A DNA stretch of 47,684 bases, from the NCBI GenBank assembly GCA_016195385.1, contig JACPZS010000047.1, positions 1 through 47,684 on the forward strand. The letters run 5' to 3'. This DNA is from Verrucomicrobiota bacterium. Its GTDB lineage: Bacteria; Verrucomicrobiota; Verrucomicrobiia; Limisphaerales; JACPZS01. The first letter of the stretch is position 1; every line of letters begins with the position of its first letter. Under the pieces are notes generated by a model. The model did not search any database. It was given only the letters and a program-made list of their open reading frames with translations, and was not told where the DNA came from. Positions 27,530-36,237 of this stretch are shown one piece after another. The translations under genes were made by a program, and so were the position numbers.

Positions 27530-29434
27530 TCATTTGCCGATTTGGTCGAGTTCCTCCCAGCGCGCGTAGAGCCGCGCCACTTCAGCCTTCGCGGAATCCA
27601 GTTCGGCGATCACGGCCGGCGCTTCCCTGGCCCGCGTTGAAAAAAACTTCGGGTCGTGCAGCAGGGCTTCGAGTTCGGCCACACGCGCTTCGACCGCGTG
27701 AATCGCCGTCTCCATGCTGGCCAGCTCACGCTGCTCGTGAAAGGAAAGTTTGCGCGGGCGGCTGGGCTTGGCTGGCGCGGTTTGCGGCTCGCGAACGGGA
27801 AGAAGTTTGCCCGGCTCCCACACAGCGCGAGTGCGTTGTTCACGCTCGGTTCGCTTTTCGAGGTAGTAGGAATAATTGCCCGGCTGCACGAACACACCGG
27901 CGTCCTCGAACGCCACAATTTGATCGCAGATGCGATCCAGAAAATAGCGGTCGTGGCTGACGACAAGCACGCTGCCGTCGAAGTCCGCGAGCGCCTCCTC
28001 CAGCATCCGCAGGCTCGGGAGATCGAGATCGTTCGTCGGCTCGTCGAGCACCAGCACATTGCCGCCGTGGCGCAGCACCTTCGCCAGCGTCAGGCGCGCC
28101 CGCTCACCGCCGGACAAACGATCCACGCGTTCTTTCACCCGCTCGTCGGCAAACAGGAACCGGCGCAAATACGAGCGCGTGCTCAAGCGTTGCGTGCCAA
28201 ATAAAACCGTCTCCGCGCCGTCGGCGACTTCGTCCAGGACCGAGCGCGTGCCGTCGAGCGTCATCCGCGTCTGGTCGATGTAATTGAAAATTACTTTGCG
28301 CCCCACTTTCACAGTGCCTTCGTCCGGCGCACGCTCGCCGAGACAGAGGCGCAGCAACGTGGTTTTGCCAACACCATTGCGGCCGACCACGCCGGTGCAT
28401 TGACCGGGCTTGAGCGAAAAATCCAGTCCGCGAAACAGCCAGCGCGTGGTGTCGCCCGCGCCGACCCGCGCGCCCGCGTTGATGAGTTCGACGGCGGTGT
28501 TGCCCAACTCCGGCGGCGGCGGAATGAGCAAATCCATTTCGCGTTCTTCGGGCGGCGCTTCGAGTCCTTCGACTTGATAAAACGTGTCCAGCCGATGGCG
28601 CGCCTTGGAGCGTTGGGCGCGCACGCCGGCGCGGACCCATTCGAGTTCGACGCGCAGGAAGCGCTGCCGCCGCCGCTCGGACTGCTCGGCGATTTGCTGG
28701 CGGATCGCCTTCGACTCCAGATACGCCGTGTAATTTCCGGGATGTGAGAAGCACCGTCCGTCCGCCAGCTCGACGATGCGCGTGGCAATCACGTCGAGGA
28801 AGTAGCGGTCATGCGTGACGAAGATGACGGCGCCAGGAAATTCGCGGAGAAAATTTTCCAGCCAGCGAATCGAATCCGCGTCCAAGTGGTTCGTCGGCTC
28901 GTCGAGCAGGAGCAAATCGGGCTGCGCCACCAGCGCACGGCACAGCGCCACGCGGCGCTTCTCGCCGCCGGACAACGGCGCGACAAGCGCGTCCAACGGC
29001 GGCGCAAACAACGCCGAGGCGCTGGCTTTGATTCGCGCCGAAAGATTCCATCCGTCGGCGTGTTGAATTTTTTCGAGAAGCTCACCAGCTTCGGCATCAC
29101 TGCCGTGGCCGGCCTCGTAGCGGCGCAGCCATTCGACCAAATCCGCCGCGCCCGCCTCGATGTTTTCGACGACGGTCTTCGCGCCATCGAGTTCAAACTC
29201 CTGTGGCAGATAGCCGACGCGCAACCCGCGCCGGCGCGAGATTTCTCCGGTGTCGGCCTCGGTCGCGCCCGCCAGAATCTTCAGCAGGCTCGTTTTGCCA
29301 CAGCCGTTGCGGCCGACCAATCCGACTTTTTCGCCGGGCGAGATCGAAAGCGTGACGCCTTCGAGCAGACGCTGATGGCCGAAAGCGAGCGTCAGTTCGT
29401 TGGCGGACAACAAGGATGGAATTTGCAAACTCAT
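27530..29434 (-). CDS. uup: ABC-F family ATPase Uup
   Basis: 634 residues with two ABC ATPase cassettes and no membrane domain. Cassette 1 has Walker A GRNGCGKTS (41-49), signature LSGGEKRR and Walker B LLLDEPTNHLD. Cassette 2 has GRNGVGKTT, LSGGERAR and VLDEPTNDLD. The linker between them is Arg-rich and helical (QSERRRQRFLRVELEW). The C-terminal ~80 residues form the Uup-type coiled coil (KLSFHEQRELASMETAI). Uup acts on ribosomes and in DNA-related stress responses; sequence favours Uup over EttA because of the C-terminal domain. Divergent from hisA. Confidence 0.93.
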   Translation of the reverse strand: MSLQIPSLLSANELTLAFGHQRLLEGVTLSISPGEKVGLVGRNGCGKTSLLKILAGATEADTGEISRRRGLRVGYLPQEFELDGAKTVVENIEAGAADLVEWLRRYEAGHGSDAEAGELLEKIQHADGWNLSARIKASASALFAPPLDALVAPLSGGEKRRVALCRALVAQPDLLLLDEPTNHLDADSIRWLENFLREFPGAVIFVTHDRYFLDVIATRIVELADGRCFSHPGNYTAYLESKAIRQQIAEQSERRRQRFLRVELEWVRAGVRAQRSKARHRLDTFYQVEGLEAPPEEREMDLLIPPPPELGNTAVELINAGARVGAGDTTRWLFRGLDFSLKPGQCTGVVGRNGVGKTTLLRLCLGERAPDEGTVKVGRKVIFNYIDQTRMTLDGTRSVLDEVADGAETVLFGTQRLSTRSYLRRFLFADERVKERVDRLSGGERARLTLAKVLRHGGNVLVLDEPTNDLDLPSLRMLEEALADFDGSVLVVSHDRYFLDRICDQIVAFEDAGVFVQPGNYSYYLEKRTEREQRTRAVWEPGKLLPVREPQTAPAKPSRPRKLSFHEQRELASMETAIHAVEARVAELEALLHDPKFFSTRAREAPAVIAELDSAKAEVARLYARWEELDQIGK

Positions 29435-29603
29435 GTGTTAAACAAGGCGGATGGTTTATCAGCGAACGCCGCTCCAGCGGAAGCGCAATCCAGTCGCAAT
29501 CTGCGTGACGTCTTTCGTGCCGCGGATATTGGCGGATCAAAAACTCCAAGCCGACTCGCGCTTTTTGCTTTTTCCACGCGACGATTTGCCTTCTGCTAAC
29601 GAC

Positions 29604-30380
29604 GTGTTCAGACCGTGCATTGATCTTCATGAAGGCAAGGTGAAGCAAATCGTCGGCGGCACGTTGCGCGATGAGGCCGTTGGCTTGCGAACCAACTTTG
29701 TTTCGCCCCAGCCAAGCTCGTGGTTTGCGGAATTGTATCGTCGCGATGAATTACGCGGCGGGCACGTGATCATGCTTGGCCCCGGAAACGACGCGGCAGC
29801 TCGCGCAGCGTTGGCGGCGTTTCCCGGCGGACTTCAGATCGGCGGCGGCATCACACGCGACAACGCGACCATTTGGCTCGACGCCGGCGCTTCGCACGTG
29901 ATCGTCACGTCGTGGGTTTTTCGTGATGGGCGTCTGGATTTTGCGCGTCTGCGGGAACTGGTTTTGGCGATTGGCAAAGAACGGCTCGTGCTCGACTTGA
30001 GTTGCCGGGTGCGCGATGGCCGATACTGGGTCGTCACAAATCGCTGGCAAAAATTTACTGAACTCACTGTCAGTCGCGAAACCCTCGAATGTCTCGCCGG
30101 CTGTTGCGCGGAGTTTCTGGTTCACGCCGTAGATGTCGAGGGACTTTGCGGCGGCGTGGATCTGCAACTCGTGAAAATGCTCGGCCAATGGGCGCCGATT
30201 CCCACGACGTACGCGGGGGGCGCTCACTCGCTCACCGACCTCGAAGCCGTGGAGCGCGTCGGGGTAGGGCGGGTCGATCTTACGATCGGTTCGGCGCTCG
30301 ATATTTTTGGCGGCACGGGCGTGCGGTACGAGGACGTGGTGGAGTTCAATCGCCTTCACGCCAAGGCGTCGGCGAAATAA
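29604..30380 (+). CDS. hisA: phosphoribosylformimino-AICAR ribotide isomerase, eukaryotic type
   Basis: 258 residues from the GTG at 29604. The ATG at 29451 would add 51 unrelated residues that run into the uup promoter. The enzyme isomerises ProFAR to PRFAR in histidine biosynthesis. Its sequence matches the yeast HIS6/plant HISN3 type rather than ordinary bacterial HisA: CIDLHEGKVKQIVGGTL, TNFVSPQPSSWFAELY, GGHVIMLGPGND, LQIGGGITRDN, VIVTSWVFRDG, VLDLSCRVRDGRYWV, HAVDVEGLCGG, TYAGGAHSLTDLE, IGSALDIFGG. The catalytic Asp of CIDLHEG and the second Asp in DVEG are present. It is a lone gene, with no other his genes in the window. Confidence 0.93.
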   Translation: MFRPCIDLHEGKVKQIVGGTLRDEAVGLRTNFVSPQPSSWFAELYRRDELRGGHVIMLGPGNDAAARAALAAFPGGLQIGGGITRDNATIWLDAGASHVIVTSWVFRDGRLDFARLRELVLAIGKERLVLDLSCRVRDGRYWVVTNRWQKFTELTVSRETLECLAGCCAEFLVHAVDVEGLCGGVDLQLVKMLGQWAPIPTTYAGGAHSLTDLEAVERVGVGRVDLTIGSALDIFGGTGVRYEDVVEFNRLHAKASAK

Positions 30381-30461
30381 GCGAGCGTTTGCGTCGGCGA
30401 AATTCTTTGGGCGATTTTGCCCATTGCCGTCGTGTCCGCGGCACGATGAGCACGCGGCGAA

Positions 30462-31277
30462 CTACATCCTTCCGCGTTGCCTTGCTGCTTCGTAGAGGAA
30501 CACCGCCGCCGCGCTGCTCACGTTGAGCGAATCGACGGTCGCGGGCATCGGGATCGCGACCGCCTGATCGCAAGCTGCCAATACCGCCAGCGAGACGCCG
30601 AGTCCTTCACTGCCGAAGACGAGGCAGCAATCGTTTTTCAAATCCGCCTCCGTGAGCGTGCTTTGGTTCGTGTGTGGATGCGCGGCCACACAGCGCACGC
30701 CGCCGCGCCGCAACTCGCGCAAGGTGTCAGCCAGGCAGGTTGATTCCACGAGCGGCAGTTGGAAAAGCGTGCCCATCGAATTGCGCACCGCGCGGCGGAT
30801 GTAGGGGTGCGCCGTCCGCTCGCCGACGAGCAGCACCTGCACGCCGAAGGCCGCGCAATTGCGCACGAGCACGCCGAGATTTTCCGAATTCGTCAGTCCA
30901 TCCACGGCGGCGAGCAAAAGCGGCCGCGCGAAATTTTTCAGCACCTGCTCCAGTGAAATAGCGCCGGGAATTTGTGCGATGGCCAGCACGCCCTGATACA
31001 AATGGAAGCCGGTCAATTTCTCCAATTCACTTTTGGGTGCGATAAAAACCTGGATGATTTCCGACCGCGCGCGCAAGAGCGGCTCCAGTTCCGGAAACCA
31101 TTCCTCGGCCAGCAGCGCAGAGACGACCGTGAGCGAACTGGCGAGCAAACGGCGCACAACTTTTTCGCCTTCAGCGACAAAAATGCGGCGCGCGAAATGA
31201 TCGCGTTGCTGCTTCATCGAACGATAAGCGGCCAGTTCCGGCGCGGCGATGGAGAGAATGGTTTGGAGCTGGATCAT
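30462..31277 (-). CDS. SpoU/TrmH family RNA 2'-O-methyltransferase
   Basis: 271 residues. The N-terminal ~100 residues form the substrate-binding domain (FVAEGEKVVRRLLAS). The C-terminal part is the SPOUT fold with its three motifs: NSENLGVLVRNCAAFG (motif 1, N and R conserved), VFGSEGLGVS (motif 2, the E conserved) and IPMPATVDSLNVSSAAAV (motif 3). It should use SAM to 2'-O-methylate a ribose in rRNA or tRNA; the target is not known. Convergent with hisA, with a short 5-bp stem at the joint (tgggc/gccca near 30408-30423). Confidence 0.93.
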   Translation of the reverse strand: MIQLQTILSIAAPELAAYRSMKQQRDHFARRIFVAEGEKVVRRLLASSLTVVSALLAEEWFPELEPLLRARSEIIQVFIAPKSELEKLTGFHLYQGVLAIAQIPGAISLEQVLKNFARPLLLAAVDGLTNSENLGVLVRNCAAFGVQVLLVGERTAHPYIRRAVRNSMGTLFQLPLVESTCLADTLRELRRGGVRCVAAHPHTNQSTLTEADLKNDCCLVFGSEGLGVSLAVLAACDQAVAIPMPATVDSLNVSSAAAVFLYEAARQRGRM

Positions 31278-31482
31278 GCTGCGTGCAATTCGCGCAAGAA
31301 GAAAATCGGTTGCGCCGGCGCAGGTTCAACTCCATGGCCGCCACGATGCGGGTGAAATACAAGAAAACGAAACACGCTCCGGAGATTTTGCGACCGTGAT
31401 CCGGAACACAGTTCACCGGCAAAGGCACGGAACTTCGTGCAATGCATGATGCCCCACTGCGCGAGCCGGCCATCAATTTGAA

Positions 31483-31866
31483 TCACCGCGTGGCCCGATA
31501 CGCTTCCATCGCTTTCTCCGCCTCCGCATCGCCTTGGGCCGCAGCCGCCCGCAGCTTCGCGGCGATCACGAGGATGGAATCTTGCGCGGCGTTGCGTTGC
31601 TGCGGATCCAGGTCTGGATTCGACGAGAGCGCCTGAAGCTGGAAGAGCGCCTTGGCCGGCTCATTTTGGATCGCGGCGGCGGCCTCATCTGCAGCGGTTT
31701 TGAATTCGGGTTTCGCTTGCTTGAATGCTTGTTGAATTGCCGCCTGGGCTTCGGCGGGGGTCGCAATCGAAGCCGCCTCGCGCTTGTTGCATCCGGCGAT
31801 GAAGGCCATGGCTACCAGCGGGACAAGCAGGCTTACAATGCGTCCAGGAAGCAAGAGTCGTGTCAT
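31483..31866 (-). CDS. small putative lipoprotein, Ala/Gln-rich
   Basis: 127 residues. The first 26 are a lipoprotein signal with a lipobox-like FIAGC (Cys26). The remainder is helical and rich in Ala, Gln and Lys (AQAAIQQAFKQAKPEF, AAAIQNEPAKALFQL, QGDAEAEKAMEAYRATR). No family recognised. It follows the pseudopilin gene by about 20 bp on the same strand and may be expressed with it. Surface or periplasmic helper protein is a guess. Confidence 0.7.
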   Translation of the reverse strand: MTRLLLPGRIVSLLVPLVAMAFIAGCNKREAASIATPAEAQAAIQQAFKQAKPEFKTAADEAAAAIQNEPAKALFQLQALSSNPDLDPQQRNAAQDSILVIAAKLRAAAAQGDAEAEKAMEAYRATR

Positions 31867-31886
31867 AACGTCGGCAAAGTGGGAGA

Positions 31887-32732
31887 TTAAAATTTCGGAG
31901 TTTGTAGCGGCGGGTCACCCGTGTACCAACGGAAATCGATGCCGCGCACGTAACCTTTGAACGGAATCTGCGACACGTTGCCGCCCACCCACAACGTCTG
32001 GCACTTCTTGTTGTGGCGAAACCACTCCCATTCGAACTTGTAGCCGTTGTAAAGGCTTTTGCCCAAACCGCCGCTGCCGGGTGGCGAGCCGATCCACTGG
32101 TTGAGGATGGTGGCGTTGGAGGTATCGGAAAAAACGGACAAGCTGTCGTCTCCGCCATCCATCTTTTGCTCGGCGGCGTCCTGGCAAAAGATCGTGGTCG
32201 ATGGATTTTGCAGCGCCGTGACCTTGGTGTGCGAACGTCCACCACTCGCATGAGTGAGGCCGTCATGGATGCCGTAGGTTGAATTCTGCCAGTAAGACTT
32301 CGGGTAATAACGCCCGTCATCGTGCCATTCATCAACGGTCTTGGCTGACGGACAACCCCAAGCGCCCCGGCCGCCGTAGCCGCTCACATACCGGCTGTAG
32401 CCGATTGCCCAGTACGCCAGACTGTGATTGGGTGCCAACATCACATCGGATTTGGGGCCGATGGTCCACTGTCCGTCGTTGGGCATGTCGCCATTGGCGT
32501 TCAGCACGAAGAAGGAATCATTGTTGTCGTCCACGTACATCGACATCGCGAGATGCACCTGGTGAAGGTTGCTGGCGCACTTGGCCCGGCGGCCCTGTTC
32601 CTTCGCGTTCGAGAGCGCCGGCAGGAGCATCGAGGCGAGGATGGCAATGATTGCGATGACGACCAGCAATTCGATGAGCGTAAAACCCGTGCGATCTTTG
32701 TCGGGTCTGGGAATTTGAGAAATGTGCGGCAT
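31887..32732 (-). CDS. prepilin-type N-terminal domain protein (verrucomicrobial pseudopilin)
   Basis: 281 residues from the ATG at 32732. The longer frame upstream (to 32792) has a non-specific N-terminus. A short charged leader precedes the prepilin cleavage/methylation motif [20 protein letters not shown], so a prepilin peptidase should cut before Phe and the protein should assemble in a type II secretion-like or type IV pilus-like machine. After the pilin helix comes [20 protein letters not shown], then a beta-rich head. The segment [17 protein letters not shown] corresponds to the H-x9-DG region of the DUF1559-like family, with the usual Asp replaced by Gly. These proteins are hugely expanded in Verrucomicrobiota; their precise role is unknown. 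Confidence 0.88.
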   Translation of the reverse strand: MPHISQIPRPDKDRTGFTLIELLVVIAIIAILASMLLPALSNAKEQGRRAKCASNLHQVHLAMSMYVDDNNDSFFVLNANGDMPNDGQWTIGPKSDVMLAPNHSLAYWAIGYSRYVSGYGGRGAWGCPSAKTVDEWHDDGRYYPKSYWQNSTYGIHDGLTHASGGRSHTKVTALQNPSTTIFCQDAAEQKMDGGDDSLSVFSDTSNATILNQWIGSPPGSGGLGKSLYNGYKFEWEWFRHNKKCQTLWVGGNVSQIPFKGYVRGIDFRWYTGDPPLQTPKF

Positions 32733-32881
32733 AGGCTTCTGAATGTTAACCAACGCTTTGGGACATCCCCGCGTCGAGCGCGGTTCAACCACACGGCCAG
32801 CTTAACACCAGCGCTACTTTGCACAGTTACGTTGCCGTGACAATTTTTTTCTCGAAGCGCCGCTTTCCCCGGCCGCTCCGC

Positions 32882-33598
32882 TTATCGCGGGTTCACTTTT
32901 GACGCTTTGGATTTGAACTCGGCCGCCTTTCGCTCGGCTTCGGCGATTTGTCCGCGCGTCATGTCTTTCTTCAAAATCTTTCGCATTGGCACAGCGTCAG
33001 CGACGCCGTTCGCCCCGGCGAGCGTGAACCAGAAATACGCCTGCACGGCATCGGCTGGAACGTCTTTCCCTTCGCGATATCGCCGCGCCAGATTGTATTG
33101 TGAGAGTCCATCACCTTGTTCGGCCGCCAGTTGATAAAGCCGGATGGCCTCGCGCGCGTCGCGCTTCGCTCCCCGGCCCACCGACAACATCTGCGCAAGA
33201 TTGTATTGCGCGTCAGCACTGCCTTTGTCCGCCGCTTGTCGATACCACTTCACAGCTTCCGCCGCGTCGTTCGTAACGCCGGCACCGGCCGCGTACAACG
33301 CAGCGAGATTGCATTGCGCCGCCGCGAAGCCTTGTTCGGCTGACAAGCGATACCACTTGGCGGCGTTGGTGTAATCTTGCGGTATCCCGCTGCCCCGCGC
33401 ATACAAATCGCCCAGAGTGTTTTGCCCGGCGGCATCGCCTTGTTCGGCTTTGGTCTTGGTTGCGTTGAAATCAACGGCTGGCTCCGGTTTCGCCGTCGCT
33501 GGCGGCGGGGCCTGATCGCAGCCTGCCAATGCCAGCATCACCAGCCAGAGCGCGAGGCAGCGGACAGGGAGAGAAGGATTGGCTTCAAGTTTTTCCAT
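32882..33598 (-). CDS. Sel1-repeat lipoprotein
   Basis: 238 residues from the ATG at 33598, which begins a lipoprotein signal with lipobox LALAGC (near residue 27). The mature part has about four Sel1 repeats: GQNTLGDLYARGSGIPQDYTN, shortened here as AGQNTLGDLYARGSG, then CNLAALYAAGAGV, YNLAQMLSVGRGAK and YNLARRYREGKD, each followed by A-x-x-W/L-Y-x-x-A-A-x-x-G. Repeats build an alpha-solenoid used in protein interaction, often in the periplasm. Divergent from the ArsR-methyltransferase gene, 164 bp away. Confidence 0.87.
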   Translation of the reverse strand: MEKLEANPSLPVRCLALWLVMLALAGCDQAPPPATAKPEPAVDFNATKTKAEQGDAAGQNTLGDLYARGSGIPQDYTNAAKWYRLSAEQGFAAAQCNLAALYAAGAGVTNDAAEAVKWYRQAADKGSADAQYNLAQMLSVGRGAKRDAREAIRLYQLAAEQGDGLSQYNLARRYREGKDVPADAVQAYFWFTLAGANGVADAVPMRKILKKDMTRGQIAEAERKAAEFKSKASKVNPR

Positions 33599-33762
33599 GA
33601 CTGACAATTGGATGACACGGCAAAGCAGTTTTTCTGTTGCAAACCTGACCAACATCTCCGCCGGGCGTCGAGCAGAAAGGAAGGCGCTGATTTCAAGCAG
33701 CGGATCTTTGTCCACGCCGCCGGCTTGTCACTTTCTGCGCCGGCTGGCAGACTCGCCGCGAT

Positions 33763-34692
33763 ATGGCTCAAACTTTGCGATCCCTGCGCGCGCTTTCCGA
33801 CTCCACGCGCTTGCGCATCATCGCGCTGCTGGAGCGCGAAGAACTGGCCGTGGCGGAGCTTCAGGAAATTACGCGCATGGGCCAATCGCGCATCTCGACG
33901 CACCTCGGTCTGCTGCAGGACGCCGGACTGGTGCAGTCCCGGCGCGAAGGCAAGCGCACCTTCTACAAGCTGAACCCGCTCGCGGAAGCCACGACGCGCG
34001 AGTTCATCGCACTCGCGATTCGAGGGGCGCGGGAGATGGAGGATTACCCCGCGGATCAATTGAACCTCAAACGCATCCTCGCCCGGCGCAATGAACAGGC
34101 GCAGGTTTATTTCAATCAAGTCGCCGGCCGCTTCGATCGCAGCTACGGTCCGGGGCGCTCGTGGGAGGCTTTCGGGCATTTGCTGCTGCGCATTCTGCCG
34201 CCACTCGTGGTCGCGGATCTGGGTTCGGGCGAAGGGCTGTTGAGCGAATTGATCGCGCGCCGTGCCCGCAAGGTTATCGCCGTGGATAACTCGGAAAAGA
34301 TGGTTGCTTTTGGCAGCAAGAAAGCGAAGCAAAACGGCTTGAAGAACCTCGAATTCCGGCTGGGCGATTTGGAGAAACCGCCGATTGAACTGCACAGCGT
34401 GGATCTCGTCATCCTCAGCCAGTCATTGCATCACGCCGGGAATCCCGCCGAAGCGATTCAATCAGCCGCAAGCATTCTTCGACCGGGAGGGCAAATCATG
34501 ATCCTCGACTTGCTGAAACACAATTTTGACCAGGCGCGGGAACTCTACGGAGATCGCTGGCTGGGGTTTGCCGAAAGCGATCTGCATCGCTGGCTGGAGG
34601 AAGCCGAGTTCAAAAAGATCGAAATCAGCCTGGTGGCGAGGGAGGAGCAACCGCCGCACTTTCAAACGGTGCTGGCCAGCGGCGAAAAATAA
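33763..34692 (+). CDS. ArsR-type winged helix fused to a SAM-dependent methyltransferase
   Basis: 309 residues. Residues 1-~75 are an ArsR-type HTH: LRALSDSTRLRIIALLEREE, then QSRISTHLGLLQDAGLV as recognition helix and REGKRTFYKLN as wing. No Cys is present in the metal-sensing positions, so it is unlikely to be a classic metal sensor. From about residue 110 to the end is a class I methyltransferase: motif I VVADLGSGEG (149-158), VIAVDNSEKMV (ribose-binding acid), LSQSLHHA and LRPGGQIMILDLLKH. It is a predicted SAM/SAH-responsive regulator or a self-regulated methyltransferase (inference; related fusions are known in other bacteria). It does not sit next to metH or ahcY here. Confidence 0.9.
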   Translation: MAQTLRSLRALSDSTRLRIIALLEREELAVAELQEITRMGQSRISTHLGLLQDAGLVQSRREGKRTFYKLNPLAEATTREFIALAIRGAREMEDYPADQLNLKRILARRNEQAQVYFNQVAGRFDRSYGPGRSWEAFGHLLLRILPPLVVADLGSGEGLLSELIARRARKVIAVDNSEKMVAFGSKKAKQNGLKNLEFRLGDLEKPPIELHSVDLVILSQSLHHAGNPAEAIQSAASILRPGGQIMILDLLKHNFDQARELYGDRWLGFAESDLHRWLEEAEFKKIEISLVAREEQPPHFQTVLASGEK

Positions 34693-34713
34693 TTTCGCAA
34701 CGCGAGCCAGCCG

Positions 34714-36144
34714 TTACGGAGATTTCGGCGATGGCACCGGCGGCGTCACGGCCATGCCCGCGCGCACGCGCGCTTCGATCTCGCTCAACGGCTTCGCTGA
34801 ACCCGACGCGAGTCCCGCCGCCAGCCCGGTGATGTAGGCCGTCGATGCCGACGTGCCGCTGACGAGGTAGGATTGATCGGCGAAATTGATGACGCTGGTT
34901 CCGGGCGCCAGGACATCCACGAAAGCGCCGCGATTGGCGTACGGAGCCACGTTTCCTTGCTTGTCACCGGCGGTAACCGCAATCACTTCAGGGTACGCGG
35001 CGGGGTAAAACGGCGTCGTCACCGGGTCGTTGCCCGCCGCGCCGATGAACAGAATACCCTGGGCGTGCGCCTGCTGAATAAGCTGGTGCAGAAACGGCGT
35101 GTCGCCATCGCCGCCGAGGCTGAGGTTGATGACGGTCGCGCCGGCGTTGATCGCCGCGACGATTCCGCCCGCGACATCAAACGTGGTCGTGCTGGGATTC
35201 GGGCCATAGACATCGACCGGCAGAATGCGGACGTTTTGTCCCAAGCCTTCTTTTTGCGCGATGGACACGCCGTGCAAAATCGTTTCAGCCATCGCGGTTC
35301 CGTGCGTCGGCGAGTCGCCCGCCGCGCCGGAATCACCAGCGACCTGCAGGCTTTGGAGGAAATAATTGCCAAAACCCGACGCTTGCGACTGCACTGGCGT
35401 GTCGATCAATCCGACGATGACGCGCGACTTGTCGCCATTGAGCGGCGGGTTCAACGCGAATGGCGGTTGCGAACTGAGCGCCAACCCGTCGAGCCGCGTC
35501 GGATTCTCCACGGGATAATTTAAATCGATGGCGCTGACTTCCGAATCGCTTGCCAATTGATCGCGCGCCGCCTGCGTTGCCGCTTCATCGTCGAACTGCA
35601 ACCGATAAGCTTTCGATCCGGCAATGCGCCCGGTGACTTTCGCGCCGAGCCGTTTCGCGAACGTTTCGATTGATTCCTTTGAGTCTGGCTTCAGCGTAAC
35701 GACGAGTTCGTTGGGAATTGGTTTGCCGGATTTTTTTTCCGCCGGTGGCGGCAGGATTTGTTGCGTGGCGTCCTGGAGCGAGTTTTGAAAAACGAACAGC
35801 TTGGAGGGAGCGTTCGTCTGCGGGAGCAGGGCGAAGTTCAAATCGCCGAGCAGATGCCGAAGCGCGTCGCCAACTGAAAGATCCTTGAACTTCGCCTCAA
35901 TGCGGCGGTGCGTGCCCGGCTCCAGATAAACCTGCCAGCCGGTGGCGGCGGCGACTTGCTGCAACAGTTTGGGCAACTCCCACGATTCGATGCGTGCCTC
36001 GACACGGTTTTCTTTCGCGCGCCATTGAAGCATGTCCGCAGCAAAGGCCGGCCCACTGCGAACCAATGCCAGGCAAAGCAACGAACTGTAAACAAAGTGC
36101 TGTTGCAAAGCTCGGCGAACGAATTTCATTTTGCCGCGGAACAT
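34714..36144 (-). CDS. exported subtilisin-family serine protease with N-terminal STN-like domain
   Basis: 476 residues. The signal peptide ends near PAFA (residue ~36). Residues ~38-105 look like a secretin/TonB short N-terminal (STN) domain (ELPKLLQQVAAATGWQVYLE, FKDLSVGDALRHLLGDLNF). Residues ~145-212 resemble an I9-type propeptide (NELVVTLKPDSKESIETFAK). The peptidase S8 domain follows with Asp248 (GLIDTP), His281 (PTHGTAMAETI), oxyanion Asn372 (GAAGNDP) and Ser432 (VSGTSAST), all intact. An in-frame ATG at 36129 is an equally possible start. It is an exported protease, probably periplasmic or secreted. Convergent with the ArsR-methyltransferase gene (21 bp gap). Confidence 0.9.
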   Translation of the reverse strand: MFRGKMKFVRRALQQHFVYSSLLCLALVRSGPAFAADMLQWRAKENRVEARIESWELPKLLQQVAAATGWQVYLEPGTHRRIEAKFKDLSVGDALRHLLGDLNFALLPQTNAPSKLFVFQNSLQDATQQILPPPAEKKSGKPIPNELVVTLKPDSKESIETFAKRLGAKVTGRIAGSKAYRLQFDDEAATQAARDQLASDSEVSAIDLNYPVENPTRLDGLALSSQPPFALNPPLNGDKSRVIVGLIDTPVQSQASGFGNYFLQSLQVAGDSGAAGDSPTHGTAMAETILHGVSIAQKEGLGQNVRILPVDVYGPNPSTTTFDVAGGIVAAINAGATVINLSLGGDGDTPFLHQLIQQAHAQGILFIGAAGNDPVTTPFYPAAYPEVIAVTAGDKQGNVAPYANRGAFVDVLAPGTSVINFADQSYLVSGTSASTAYITGLAAGLASGSAKPLSEIEARVRAGMAVTPPVPSPKSP

Positions 36145-36237
36145 ACGCCGAATGAAACGCTCTCGCGACCAAAAGGTTTTGGCGAAAGTTTACCTGCGAA
36201 GAATTTTTGCGACGGCAACGCCCAACCAAACGAACCG

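Noticed and set aside
29451..29603. 51-residue N-terminal extension of HisA
   Set aside because: Not homologous to any HisA and runs into the uup promoter; the GTG at 29604 gives the normal length.
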